Assembly (NCBI GenBank): GCA_017306025.1
Contig: JAFKJJ010000546.1
Span: forward strand, 1 to 40,272
Length of the DNA stretch: 40,272 nucleotides
Source: Planctomycetota bacterium
GTDB taxonomy: Bacteria > Planctomycetota > Planctomycetia > Gemmatales > Gemmataceae
Reading direction: 5' to 3'
In this document: piece after piece, positions 31,784 through 39,449 of the stretch
How the letters are laid out: each line of letters starts with the position of its first letter
Position numbering within the stretch: position 1 is the stretch's first letter
The notes under the pieces: generated by a model
Databases searched by the model: none
What the model was told of the DNA's origin: nothing
The model's input: only the letters and a program-made list of their open reading frames with translations
Translations under genes and position numbers: made by a program

Positions 31784-34336
31784 TCACTTCTTGGGCTCGT
31801 CCCACTCGATTTTACACTTGGGCAGCGCCTTCCGGAGCTTCTCCACCCCGGCCGTGGTGACCTTGGACGAGCGCAGGTCGAGCAGCACCAGCCCGTTCAG
31901 GCCGGCGAGGTGCATCAGCCCCGCGTCGGTCACCGGGGTGTCCTGCAACCCCAGCGTGTCCAGCTTGGGCAGCACCTCCATCCACGCCAGCCCGTCATCG
32001 CCCACCGCCGTCCCGGCCAGGTTGAGGTTCGTGAGCGCCTTCAGCGGCGCCAACTGTGCCATCCCCGGCCCGGTTACCTTGGTCCCGCCGAGGTTCAGAC
32101 TCCGGAGGTCCGTGACCGTCTTCAGCCGCGCCAGAGCGTCGTCGGTCACCTTGTCCCCGAGCGGTTGGAGCGAGACGGCGGTCAGGGCGAACGCCCCCGC
32201 CGGGAGGTCCTTCGCCGCAGCGACCTCTCGGTCCCCGTCCGCCCCGCGGATCGCCACCTTGCCGCCGACGAATAGCGCCCACGCGGCCGCCGCGCGGTCG
32301 CCGGCCGCGGGCTCGATCGTCCACCGGTCACTCAGCACCCGGCACCGGGGCCGGGCCTTGGCAAGAACCTCCGCCCCGGCAGCGGTCACCTTGGTCTGGT
32401 GCAGGTGCAACTCGCCCAGGTATTCCATCCCGGTCAGTTTTGCCACGCCGGTGTCGGTCACCTTCGTGCCGTAGAGGCCGAGTATCCCGAGCCGGGACAT
32501 CTTCCCGAGGTGTTCGAGGCCGTCGTCGGTGACGCCCGCCACGTTGTCCAGGAACAGGGCGCGAAGCGCCGGCAGCTCGATCAGGTGCTTGAGGCCGGCG
32601 TCCGTCACGTCGGTCCCGTTCAGCGCGAGTCCGGACAGCGCCTTGAGCCCCTTCAGATGCCCGACCCCGGTGTCGGACACCCGCGTGTAGTGAAGGCCGA
32701 GGTTGGTCAGCCCGACCATCTCGCCGATGTGCTTGAGGCCGGCGTCCGTCACCCCGGAGTGGGGCAGGTCGATCGACCGCAGGCCGGGCAGCGCCTTCCA
32801 CTTTTCGAGCTGCGCGTCGACCCCGGCCGCCCCGCCGAGGTCGATCGCGACGACGAGGAACGGCCCGGCGGGCAGGTCCTTGACCGCCCGGACCTCGCGC
32901 TCCGTCCCCGCGTCGGACACGACCACCATACCGCCGGCCCCCAGCACCCACTCGGCGGCCGCCCGATCCGCGGGGCCGCCGACCGGGGCGGCCTTGGGGG
33001 CCGCCTTCGGCAGTTGGACCGTCGGGTTGCCACTCGGGTCGATCGTGACCTTGCTGCCGTCCGGAACTTCGAGCGTGGTCTGGGTGCCGTCCGGCCGGGT
33101 GATCTTGATGATGACGCCCGCAACGGCCGCGGCCGCCAGGACGCCGACGAGCGCGACGACCGCCCACACCCGGCCCACGCCCGCGGTGCGCTCGGTCCGC
33201 CGCACGGGCTCCACTTCGGTCGCCTCGTCGTCCTCCACGTCGAGATCGGCGAACGCGTTCTCCGGGGGCACAGTGATCTGCAGCGGCAAAACGACCGGCG
33301 GCTGAACGGGCACCGGGTGGACCACCACGGGCCGCGAAAGCGACAGTTCCCCCGTCCCGGGGGTGGCGACGGCCGGCGCGGGCGAGAGCACCCGATCGAG
33401 GATCGCGCGGAGCCGCTTGGCGACCTCGGCGGCGGTCTGCGGGCGGTGCTCCGGATTCTTGGCGAGCAGTTGGTGGATCAGTTGCGCGAGTCCCTCGGGC
33501 ACGGCCGGGTTGAGTTCCCGCACCGGGGTAGACTCCTCGGTACCCAGGGCCATGAGCACGGCCATCACGTTCGGCCCGACGAACGGCGCCCGACCGGTAC
33601 ACAGCCGGTACAAGACCGCGCCGAGGCTGAAGAGGTCGGTGCGGTGATCGACCTTCTGTCCGCGGGCCTGCTCCGGGCTCATGTACGCCGGAGTACCCAC
33701 CACCGCACCGCTCTTGGTCAGTTCGACGTCGGCGCCGACGGGCTTGGCGAGCCCGAAGTCGAGTACCTTCACCCGACCGTTGGGCGCCTCCAGCCACAGG
33801 TTGGCCGGTTTGACGTCCCGGTGGACCAGCCCCAGCGCGTGCGCCGCGGCCAGCCCCAGCGCCGCCTCCCGGGCGATCCGGATCACGTGAGGAAGGGGCG
33901 GCGCGCCCTTGTGCTTGAGGTACTCGTCGAGCGGGTAGCCCTGCAAGAACTGCATGGCGATGTACGGGACGCCCGCGCGCTCGTCGGCCTCGAACACCGT
34001 CACCACGTTGTCGTGGCTGACCTTCGCGGCGGCCCTCGCTTCGCGCAGGAAGCGCTCCTTGGCGTCGCGGTCGGCGATGAACTCCGGCAGCATCACCTTC
34101 AGCGCCAGCTTGCGGTCCAGGCGCGTGTCCACGGCCAAGTAGACGGCGCCCATGCCGCCCTTGCCCAACTCCTTCACCACGCGGTACGGGCCGAGCGTGC
34201 CCACCTCGCCCGGCGCCGGCGGGCCGAACTTCGGCTCGCCCGTGTTGATGCGGGGTGTTGTTTCATCGGCACTGGTAGCGACGGACGCGGCCGGGTTCTG
34301 CTGGGCCGCGCGGGCGAACTCGGTCGGGTCGGACAT
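31784..34336 (-). CDS. Membrane Ser/Thr protein kinase with LRR ectodomain
   Basis: An 850-residue receptor-like kinase. The cytoplasmic kinase domain (about 50-315) has the glycine loop GKGGMGAVY, Lys80, Glu99, the catalytic HRDVKPAN (172-179), DFG (193-195) and the SPE motif (220-222), so it should be active. One membrane helix follows (about 400-425, [20 protein letters not shown]). The outer part has two similar modules, each beginning with a block of the form AAAxWxLxxGGxV and EVxAxKDLPAG and followed by leucine-rich repeats ([17 protein letters not shown]-like). LRRs probably bind a surface ligand and pass the signal to the kinase. The ATG at 34334-34336 begins a Pro/Thr-rich tail; longer in-frame starts are Arg-rich and unlikely. 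Confidence 0.92.
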   Translation of the reverse strand: MSDPTEFARAAQQNPAASVATSADETTPRINTGEPKFGPPAPGEVGTLGPYRVVKELGKGGMGAVYLAVDTRLDRKLALKVMLPEFIADRDAKERFLREARAAAKVSHDNVVTVFEADERAGVPYIAMQFLQGYPLDEYLKHKGAPPLPHVIRIAREAALGLAAAHALGLVHRDVKPANLWLEAPNGRVKVLDFGLAKPVGADVELTKSGAVVGTPAYMSPEQARGQKVDHRTDLFSLGAVLYRLCTGRAPFVGPNVMAVLMALGTEESTPVRELNPAVPEGLAQLIHQLLAKNPEHRPQTAAEVAKRLRAILDRVLSPAPAVATPGTGELSLSRPVVVHPVPVQPPVVLPLQITVPPENAFADLDVEDDEATEVEPVRRTERTAGVGRVWAVVALVGVLAAAAVAGVIIKITRPDGTQTTLEVPDGSKVTIDPSGNPTVQLPKAAPKAAPVGGPADRAAAEWVLGAGGMVVVSDAGTEREVRAVKDLPAGPFLVVAIDLGGAAGVDAQLEKWKALPGLRSIDLPHSGVTDAGLKHIGEMVGLTNLGLHYTRVSDTGVGHLKGLKALSGLALNGTDVTDAGLKHLIELPALRALFLDNVAGVTDDGLEHLGKMSRLGILGLYGTKVTDTGVAKLTGMEYLGELHLHQTKVTAAGAEVLAKARPRCRVLSDRWTIEPAAGDRAAAAWALFVGGKVAIRGADGDREVAAAKDLPAGAFALTAVSLQPLGDKVTDDALARLKTVTDLRSLNLGGTKVTGPGMAQLAPLKALTNLNLAGTAVGDDGLAWMEVLPKLDTLGLQDTPVTDAGLMHLAGLNGLVLLDLRSSKVTTAGVEKLRKALPKCKIEWDEPKK

Positions 34337-34430
34337 GGGCGGCTCCGGCGGGCGCGATACGGGAGGGTAATGATATTCGATCGCCGTTACGCGAGCCAGC
34401 CACGGTCCGGCCGGTTTCCGAACGACCGAG

Positions 34431-34799
34431 CTACCTCCCCTTCCCCTTCGCGGGCTTCGCCTTCTTGTCGTGGGCGTGCGGTTCGAGCGTACCCTCCCGG
34501 CGCTGCGCGAGCATGAATTCGTAAAGCCGCTCGGTCGCGCCCTCCCACGCACCGGACTTCGCCTTCCGAATGACGGCGGCGAGTTCGTCGGCTGCGTCGG
34601 GCGGCAGCTTGCCCGCGTCGCGGTAGCCGACGAGCCGCTGCTCGCACTCGCCGACGCGCTTCTCGTCGCGGTTCCGCACGGCCGTGTACAGAGCGTCCAC
34701 CGTGTTGAACACCTCCTCGCTCACCCCCATCTGCGGCGGACGGTTCAGGTAGGCGTACAGGACGAACGCAACGGCTACGAGCGCGAGCCCGCCCAGCAC
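34431..34799 (-). CDS. Single-span small protein, unrecognised
   Basis: A 122-residue protein with one N-terminal helix (about 2-18, LGGLALVAVAFVLYAYL), then a mostly helical, charged domain (VDALYTAVRNRDEKRVGECEQ-like) and a Lys-rich tail (DKKAKPAKGKGR). It starts with GTG at 34797-34799; an in-frame TAG lies six codons upstream, so no longer start exists. It sits 37 bases after a DUF1559 gene in the same direction and is probably translated from the same mRNA. The family is unknown; pairing with the pseudopilin-like protein, as small partner genes often are, is inference. Confidence 0.65.
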   Translation of the reverse strand: MLGGLALVAVAFVLYAYLNRPPQMGVSEEVFNTVDALYTAVRNRDEKRVGECEQRLVGYRDAGKLPPDAADELAAVIRKAKSGAWEGATERLYEFMLAQRREGTLEPHAHDKKAKPAKGKGR

Positions 34800-34836
34800 G
34801 AACAGGGCGACGCGCTAGCGCGAGCGCCGGGGGGGT

Positions 34837-35907
34837 TCAGTAGTCGCCACCCGCCACCTCCCCCCCATCGCGGGTGGACAGCGCCACCCACGTGTCCGGC
34901 CGAATGAACGTGGTGATGAACCGCACCGACCCGTCACCGAACAGCACGTTGCACCCGTTGCCGTGCTCGCCCCACATCTCGTCCGTGTGCCCGAACGGGT
35001 CGTTGGGCGCGTGGATGATGACCTGCGGGTGGTCGTGCGTGTCCGGCCCGCTGTGGACGCCCACGAGACACCCGGCGCCGTTGTTCTCCGACGGCCACGG
35101 CCGCATGTCGAGCCGGGGCGGGGTCACCGCGCCCGGCACGACGCCCACCCACGTCTTGTTGCTCAGGACCGAACTGTGTTCGCCGATGAACACCGTGTTC
35201 GACAGGCCGTCGGAGACCATCGCGACCGACACCTTCGAGTTCCGGTAGAACGGGCCGTCGATCCGGGCGGCCTTGCCGCCGTTCTCCGGGACGGGTTCCG
35301 GGGTGTCGTAGTCGTAGCAGTACGCGGTAGTGCGGCCCCACGGCTGGTGGATGCCGGCGTTGGTGACGTAGTGCGCGTGCGCGAACCGGATGCGGCTCCC
35401 GTCGCTCCGCGCCATCGGGGTGCCGTGCCGGACGTCCGCTCCCTCGCGCTCCACGTCGAACCCGTCGCTCCCGCCGGTCGCCGACGGGCAGAGGAACGCC
35501 GCCACGCGCGTCTGCACCGCGGCCGCGTTCGCCGGCGCCCAGCACGGCTCGTTCAGGTTGAACTGCCGGTACAGATTGTCTTGTTCCAGATGCGGCAGCA
35601 GGAAGACGCCCCACGCCCAACCGGGCGGACCGTTGCGGTACTCGTCGCCGTAGGCGATGCCGTAAGCCGAACCGTCGAGCGAAGTGCTCGTGGTGACGTA
35701 GGCGGGCGGAAACACCTTGTTCACGCCCTCGTAGTTGTGCAGTGCGAGGCCGATCTGTTTGAGGTTGTTCTGACACTTCAGGCGCGCCGCAGTCGAACGC
35801 ACCTTCTGCACGGCCGGTAGCAGCAATCCGATGAGGATGGCGATGATCGCGATCACCACCAACAACTCGATCAGCGTGAAACCGCTTCGGAATCGCAGCA
35901 CTTTCAT
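34837..35907 (-). CDS. DUF1559 pseudopilin-like protein
   Basis: A 356-residue protein. The prepilin signal [20 protein letters not shown] is at residues 8-27, followed by the family start [20 protein letters not shown] and LKQIGLALHNYEG. A DGLSNTVFIGEHS motif in the middle and NVLFGDGSVRFITTFI near the end are the standard DUF1559 signatures. The N-terminal helix should be processed by a prepilin peptidase and the rest exposed outside the membrane. ATG at 35905-35907. Upstream lies an AT-rich inverted repeat (35936-35971), likely a control site; downstream is a small membrane protein gene. Function is not established. Confidence 0.94.
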   Translation of the reverse strand: MKVLRFRSGFTLIELLVVIAIIAILIGLLLPAVQKVRSTAARLKCQNNLKQIGLALHNYEGVNKVFPPAYVTTSTSLDGSAYGIAYGDEYRNGPPGWAWGVFLLPHLEQDNLYRQFNLNEPCWAPANAAAVQTRVAAFLCPSATGGSDGFDVEREGADVRHGTPMARSDGSRIRFAHAHYVTNAGIHQPWGRTTAYCYDYDTPEPVPENGGKAARIDGPFYRNSKVSVAMVSDGLSNTVFIGEHSSVLSNKTWVGVVPGAVTPPRLDMRPWPSENNGAGCLVGVHSGPDTHDHPQVIIHAPNDPFGHTDEMWGEHGNGCNVLFGDGSVRFITTFIRPDTWVALSTRDGGEVAGGDY

Positions 35908-35935
35908 ATGGTCCCCTGTGTGAGAAAGGCCCTGC

Positions 35936-35971
35936 GAAATCGAAATTTAGTTTAAGCTAAATTCCGATTTC
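35936..35971. promoter_or_regulatory. AT-rich inverted repeat upstream of DUF1559 gene
   Basis: GAAATCGAAATTTAG (35936-35950) and CTAAATTCCGATTTC (35957-35971) are 15-base arms with one mismatch and a six-base loop. It stands in the divergent gap between a DUF1559 gene (start 35907) and an LRR gene (start 36082). Its AT content contrasts with the rest of the window. It could be an operator for a dimeric regulator, or a 5' leader hairpin. Confidence 0.55.
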
Positions 35972-36081
35972 GTCTAGATACACACTCTAATTTGTCCCAG
36001 CGAATCCGTTCCCGTGTGCAACGACCACCGCGGGCCGGCGTGCTAAAGTGAAGTTCACCGTTCCCGACGGACGACCCGGCC

Positions 36082-37332
36082 ATGCAGACCGAAGCGGAAG
36101 CGTTCTTGCAGCGAATCCGCGCGTACCCCGACGACGACGCGCAGCGGCTCATCTTGGCCGACTGGCTCGACGAGGAGGGCGACCCGCGCGGCCGGTTCAT
36201 TCGCGTTCAGCTCGCCCTCGCGGAGCTGCCCCCGGACGCTACCGCGCGCAGGGACCTGCAGATCCAGGAGCGCGAGCTGCTCACGGCGCACCGCGACGCG
36301 TGGCTGGCGCCGTTCCGCGGGCTGGCGACCGGGTGCGAGTTCCGCCGCGGGTTCGTGGACGAGTTGAAGGTGGAGGCGCGTCAGTTCCTCCGCCACGCGG
36401 ACACGATCTTCGCCGCCGCGCCGGTGCGGCACGTCCACCTGCTCGACGTGAGCGAGAGCCTGCCGGCGGTGATGCAGGTGCCCTACCTGGGTCGCCTCGC
36501 GGCGCTCACGGTCCACGCGCAGCACACCGGCGAGCCGCTGGCGCGGGCGGTGGCGCGGTCCGAACACCTCGCGGGGCTGAAGCGGCTAACCCTCACGCGC
36601 AACCGGCTCGGCGACGACGCGGCCGAGCAGCTCGCGCGGTCGCCGCACCTGACGAACCTCGAAGAACTCGACCTCAGCGAGAACGAGATCGGCGAGGCCG
36701 GCGCCCGCGCGCTGGCCGCGTCGTCGCACCTCGGTAAAGTCTGCCGGTTGGAACTCCGTGACAACCGGTTCGGACCGGTCGGGGCGGAGGCCGTCGCCGG
36801 GTCGGACCGGCTCGCGTCGCTCTACCGGTTGGGGCTGGCCCACAACGACGTCGGGCTGCCGCGGCTGCTCTCGCTGGGCCGCGCCTGCGCCCTGCTCGGC
36901 GTGCCGGTGCTCGACCTCTGCGCGAACGGGCTGAAGGCCGCCGCGCTGCAGACGATCTTCACGCGCCCGCAGGGGCCGGACGCCGGACCGGTGCGGCTCA
37001 CCGAACTCGACCTCGGCCACAACAAGGAACTGGGCGACGACGGCGCGCGGGTGCTGGCCGGCTGCCCGCACCTGGAAGAGTTGGCCGCCCTTCGGCTGGC
37101 CGACTGTGGGATCGGCGACGAGGGGTGCCGCGCGCTGGCGAACGCCCCGCACCTGAACCGGGTGGAGGTCCTCGATCTGGAAAGCAACTCGATCAGCGAC
37201 GCGGGGCTGCGCCCGTTCCTCGATACGCGGTACTGGCGCGCGCTGCGGCACCTCGGGCTCCCGCGCGGCGGCCTTTCGATCGGTCTCCGGAAGGACATCG
37301 ACAGCAAGTTCAACCGCCCGCGCCGCGCGTGA
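36082..37332 (+). CDS. TIGR02996 domain protein with leucine-rich repeats
   Basis: A 416-residue protein. Residues 1-45 form the TIGR02996 domain (AFLQRIRAYPDDDAQRLILA, then DWLDEEGDPRGRFIRVQ), which in Gemmata precedes LRR arrays. Ribonuclease-inhibitor-like leucine-rich repeats follow (about 110-390), e.g. LTNLEELDLSENEIGEAGAR and LNRVEVLDLESNSISDAGL. No signal peptide or membrane span is visible, so it is probably cytoplasmic. No enzyme motif is seen. It is divergent from the DUF1559 gene. The role is unknown; LRR arrays of this kind usually mediate protein-protein contacts. Confidence 0.9.
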   Translation: MQTEAEAFLQRIRAYPDDDAQRLILADWLDEEGDPRGRFIRVQLALAELPPDATARRDLQIQERELLTAHRDAWLAPFRGLATGCEFRRGFVDELKVEARQFLRHADTIFAAAPVRHVHLLDVSESLPAVMQVPYLGRLAALTVHAQHTGEPLARAVARSEHLAGLKRLTLTRNRLGDDAAEQLARSPHLTNLEELDLSENEIGEAGARALAASSHLGKVCRLELRDNRFGPVGAEAVAGSDRLASLYRLGLAHNDVGLPRLLSLGRACALLGVPVLDLCANGLKAAALQTIFTRPQGPDAGPVRLTELDLGHNKELGDDGARVLAGCPHLEELAALRLADCGIGDEGCRALANAPHLNRVEVLDLESNSISDAGLRPFLDTRYWRALRHLGLPRGGLSIGLRKDIDSKFNRPRRA

Positions 37333-37593
37333 CGCCGGCGCACGGTCGAATTGCCGCGAAACGGCTCACTTCTGAACGCGAGCGCCGGCAAGCGGCACCT
37401 GTTGGTCCGAGCTCCTCCGGCCGCTCGGCACCGCGGGGCGTTTAAGCGCACTTCAGTGCGTCGGGAATGTGCGCGATTGGCGAATTTTGTGGAGAACCGG
37501 GCGCAAGTGTTGCACGCATTCACGGCCCGCGGGGCGCCCCTTCCGGCGGCCAAGTGTCGGCTCGCCCGCCCCGCCACACTGTGAGGGATCGCG

Positions 37594-38181
37594 ATGCGCA
37601 ACTTGACTCTGTTCGCCCTTACGATCGTCGCAACGGCCGCGGTGGCCGCGGACGCCTCCGCCATCGGCAAGCGGAAGCGCGGCGGCAATTCGTCCTGTGG
37701 CGGCTGCGGCGGCGCGGCGGCCGCGGCGCCGATGTACGGCTACGGGTACTCCGGCGGCTCCTGCTGCGGCTCGCCCGGCGGCGTGTACGGCGCGGCGGCC
37801 GGCTCGTTCATTCAGGGCAATTACGCGGCCGGGGTCGCCGACCTCGCGTCCATGAGCGCGCAGAGCGGAACGATCCGCACCACCGACGGCCAGACCTACG
37901 TCCTCGGCACGGACGGCCACTACTACGCCCCCGGGTCCGTCCCAACGCTCGGCGGCTTCACGACGCAGCCCTACTACGGCAGCGGCATCTACCCGGCGGG
38001 CTATTCGGGCACGTACCGGTCGGGCTACTATCCCTCGGGCGTGTACCCGGCGGGCTATTCGGGCGGGTACTACGGCTCGGGCGTGTACCCGGCCGGCGGC
38101 ACCGGCGCGATGACCATGCCGGGCATCAACATCGGCGCCGGCGGGATCACGGTCGTTCCCGGCCTGATGCCCCGGCGGTGA
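37594..38181 (+). CDS. Secreted Gly/Tyr/Cys-rich repeat protein
   Basis: A 195-residue protein with a signal peptide (1-23, ending VAADASA). The mature part is low-complexity: a Cys/Gly-rich block (SSCGGCGGAAAAAP, SGGSCCGSPGG), a central hydrophilic part (TIRTTDGQTYVLGTDGHYYA) and a repeat region (GSGIYPAGYSGTY, SGVYPAGYSGGYYGSGVYPA). The ATG follows a GAGGGA ribosome binding site. Such proteins are common in Gemmata-like genomes, but I know of no assigned function; a wall, matrix or surface role is inference. It is preceded by a 261-base non-coding gap in which I see nothing. Confidence 0.75.
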   Translation: MRNLTLFALTIVATAAVAADASAIGKRKRGGNSSCGGCGGAAAAAPMYGYGYSGGSCCGSPGGVYGAAAGSFIQGNYAAGVADLASMSAQSGTIRTTDGQTYVLGTDGHYYAPGSVPTLGGFTTQPYYGSGIYPAGYSGTYRSGYYPSGVYPAGYSGGYYGSGVYPAGGTGAMTMPGINIGAGGITVVPGLMPRR

Positions 38182-38233
38182 GGCCGCGCTCGGATTCGGG
38201 TTTGCGAATCGAGACGATGTCGCGGTCTTTTAT

Positions 38234-38263
38234 CGTGGGGCAGGCCGCCCGGCCTGCCCCACG
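38234..38263. terminator. Strong hairpin between convergent genes
   Basis: CGTGGGGCAGGCC (38234-38246) and GGCCTGCCCCACG (38251-38263) form a perfect 13-bp stem with a four-base loop, between the secreted protein gene and nth, which converge. No T-run follows on either strand, so this may be a repeated palindromic unit that also limits read-through. Confidence 0.6.
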
Positions 38264-38296
38264 ACCGAGCCGCACTACCGTTCCCCTACAGAGCCG

Positions 38297-39028
38297 TCAG
38301 TCGTGCGCGGTCACGCCGACCTGCTGACACATCGTCAGTAACGGACAGGTCGAGCACTTCGGCCGGTCGCCGGTGCAGACGTGCTTGCCGAACGGCACCA
38401 ACAGCGCGTTGATCTCCACGCGGTAGCGCGTCGGCAGCTTCTCGTGGAGCTGCTCCATCGTCTTTTCCGGCGTCTTCGCGGCCACGTAGCCCCACCGGTT
38501 CGTGACCCGGTGAACGTGGACGTCCACACCGGTCACGAGCGTGCCGCAGGTGATGCCCAGCGCCAGGTGCGCGCACTTCGGGCCGACCCCCTTGAACGCC
38601 ATCAGCGCGTCCGCGTCGCACGGCAGCGTGCCGCCGTGCTTCTCGACCGTACCGACCGCGATGTCGCGGACGGTCTTCGCCTTCACGTCGTGGTAGGTGC
38701 AGGGGTAGATCAGCCGCTCGATCTGCTTCACCGACAGCGACGCGACCTCCGCCGGTGTGCGGGCCGCGGCGAACAGCCGGCGCGACGCCGGGAGCGTGAC
38801 CTCGTCGCGCGTGCGGATGGAAATGACGCACGCGACGAGGATCTCGAAGACGGAGGTGTGCCCCTCGCCGGCCAGTTCGAACAGGGCGGCCTTCGGGTAC
38901 GGTGCCACCGCTTCCCGAAGAAGTGACACCGCCTTCTCGATGTCGAACGGCTCCTTGCCGGGTCGGGTCGACCGCGCGGCGGGCGCCGGGGCCGCGGGCT
39001 TTTGGGGAGCTTTCTTTTTCGTCGCCAT
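38297..39028 (-). CDS. nth: Endonuclease III (DNA glycosylase/AP lyase)
   Basis: A 243-residue base-excision repair enzyme that removes oxidised pyrimidines and cleaves the abasic site. The helix-hairpin-helix has the catalytic Lys (MAFKGVGPKCAHLALG), the catalytic Asp is in GVDVHVHRVTNRWG, and the C-terminus carries the four-Cys iron-sulfur loop with 6-2-5 spacing (CTGDRPKCSTCPLLTMC). The ATG at 39026-39028 is preferred over an in-frame ATG 12 codons earlier because its N-terminal tail (ATKKKAPQKPAAP) is a plausible leader and nothing in the longer start is conserved. The usual LSAQTTD block is replaced by ISIRTRDEVT, a variation seen in some relatives. Its promoter faces the cobalamin riboswitch. 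Confidence 0.93.
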   Translation of the reverse strand: MATKKKAPQKPAAPAPAARSTRPGKEPFDIEKAVSLLREAVAPYPKAALFELAGEGHTSVFEILVACVISIRTRDEVTLPASRRLFAAARTPAEVASLSVKQIERLIYPCTYHDVKAKTVRDIAVGTVEKHGGTLPCDADALMAFKGVGPKCAHLALGITCGTLVTGVDVHVHRVTNRWGYVAAKTPEKTMEQLHEKLPTRYRVEINALLVPFGKHVCTGDRPKCSTCPLLTMCQQVGVTAHD

Positions 39029-39131
39029 CGGTCGCACCCTGAAGAACCAAAAGCACTTCCGCACCCGACGGGGAGCAAGTCGCGGGCCGCGCGTTGACGC
39101 GCGGACGGCGGCCGGTATGTTAGTGGTCGCT

Positions 39132-39302
39132 CGACGGGTTCCGTGACGGAAGGATCGTCACGGACGAAGAGGGAAGCCGGTGCGATTCCGGCGCAGGGCC
39201 GCTGCTGTGTTCGGCCAGAACCTCGGGTAACTGCCACTGCGCAAGCGCGGGAAGGCCGCCCGAAGTTCGTTACGAGCCGTGAGCCAGAAGACCTGCCCGT
39301 CG
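39132..39302 (+). promoter_or_regulatory. Cobalamin (adenosylcobalamin) riboswitch
   Basis: All parts of the B12 aptamer can be read. P1 is CGACGGG (39132-39138) with CCCGTCG (39296-39302). P2 is a perfect nine-bp hairpin (39140-39148 with 39156-39164). The core has GGGAAGCCGGTGCGATTCCG (39171-39190) then GCGCAGGGCCGCTGCTGT, followed by CCACTG (39234-39239), GGGAAGGC (39249-39256) and the B12 box AGCCAGAAGACCTGCC (39282-39297). It senses cobalamin and normally lowers expression of B12 uptake or synthesis genes when the vitamin is plentiful. It stands 148 bases before the GTG of a DUF1559 gene on the same strand. Confidence 0.95.
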
Positions 39303-39312
39303 GCACGTCCGT

Positions 39313-39343
39313 CGTTCGAGGCCCCGGCCTGGGCCGCCGAACG
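39313..39343 (+). promoter_or_regulatory. GC-rich hairpin in the riboswitch expression region
   Basis: CGTTCG (39313-39318) with CGAACG (39338-39343), and inside it GGCCC (39320-39324) with GGGCC (39331-39335), make an 11-bp interrupted stem just after P1. No T-run follows, so it is not a clear terminator; it may be part of the switching structure. Confidence 0.5.
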
Positions 39344-39418
39344 GGCCGGTCTTCACCTTGCGCCGCGCGTGCGGCCGCCGCCCCGTCCCAGCGCCACAGG
39401 TCCGCGGGTCCCGACCAC

Positions 39419-39436
39419 CTCACCCGACCCGGTGAG
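39419..39436 (+). promoter_or_regulatory. Small hairpin abutting the Shine-Dalgarno of the riboswitch-controlled gene
   Basis: CTCACC (39419-39424) pairs with GGTGAG (39431-39436) directly against the AAGGAG ribosome binding site (39437-39442), which is seven bases before the GTG start. It could help control access of ribosomes, as in translational riboswitches. This is inference. Confidence 0.45.
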
Positions 39437-39449
39437 AAGGAGCGAACCC

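Noticed and set aside
32399-34516. A 705-codon plus-strand frame over the kinase gene
   Set aside because: Antisense to a kinase with intact catalytic motifs.
39313-39343. Intrinsic terminator in the B12 riboswitch
   Set aside because: The stem is strong but is followed by GGCCGGTCTTCACC with no T-run, so a terminator is not supported.
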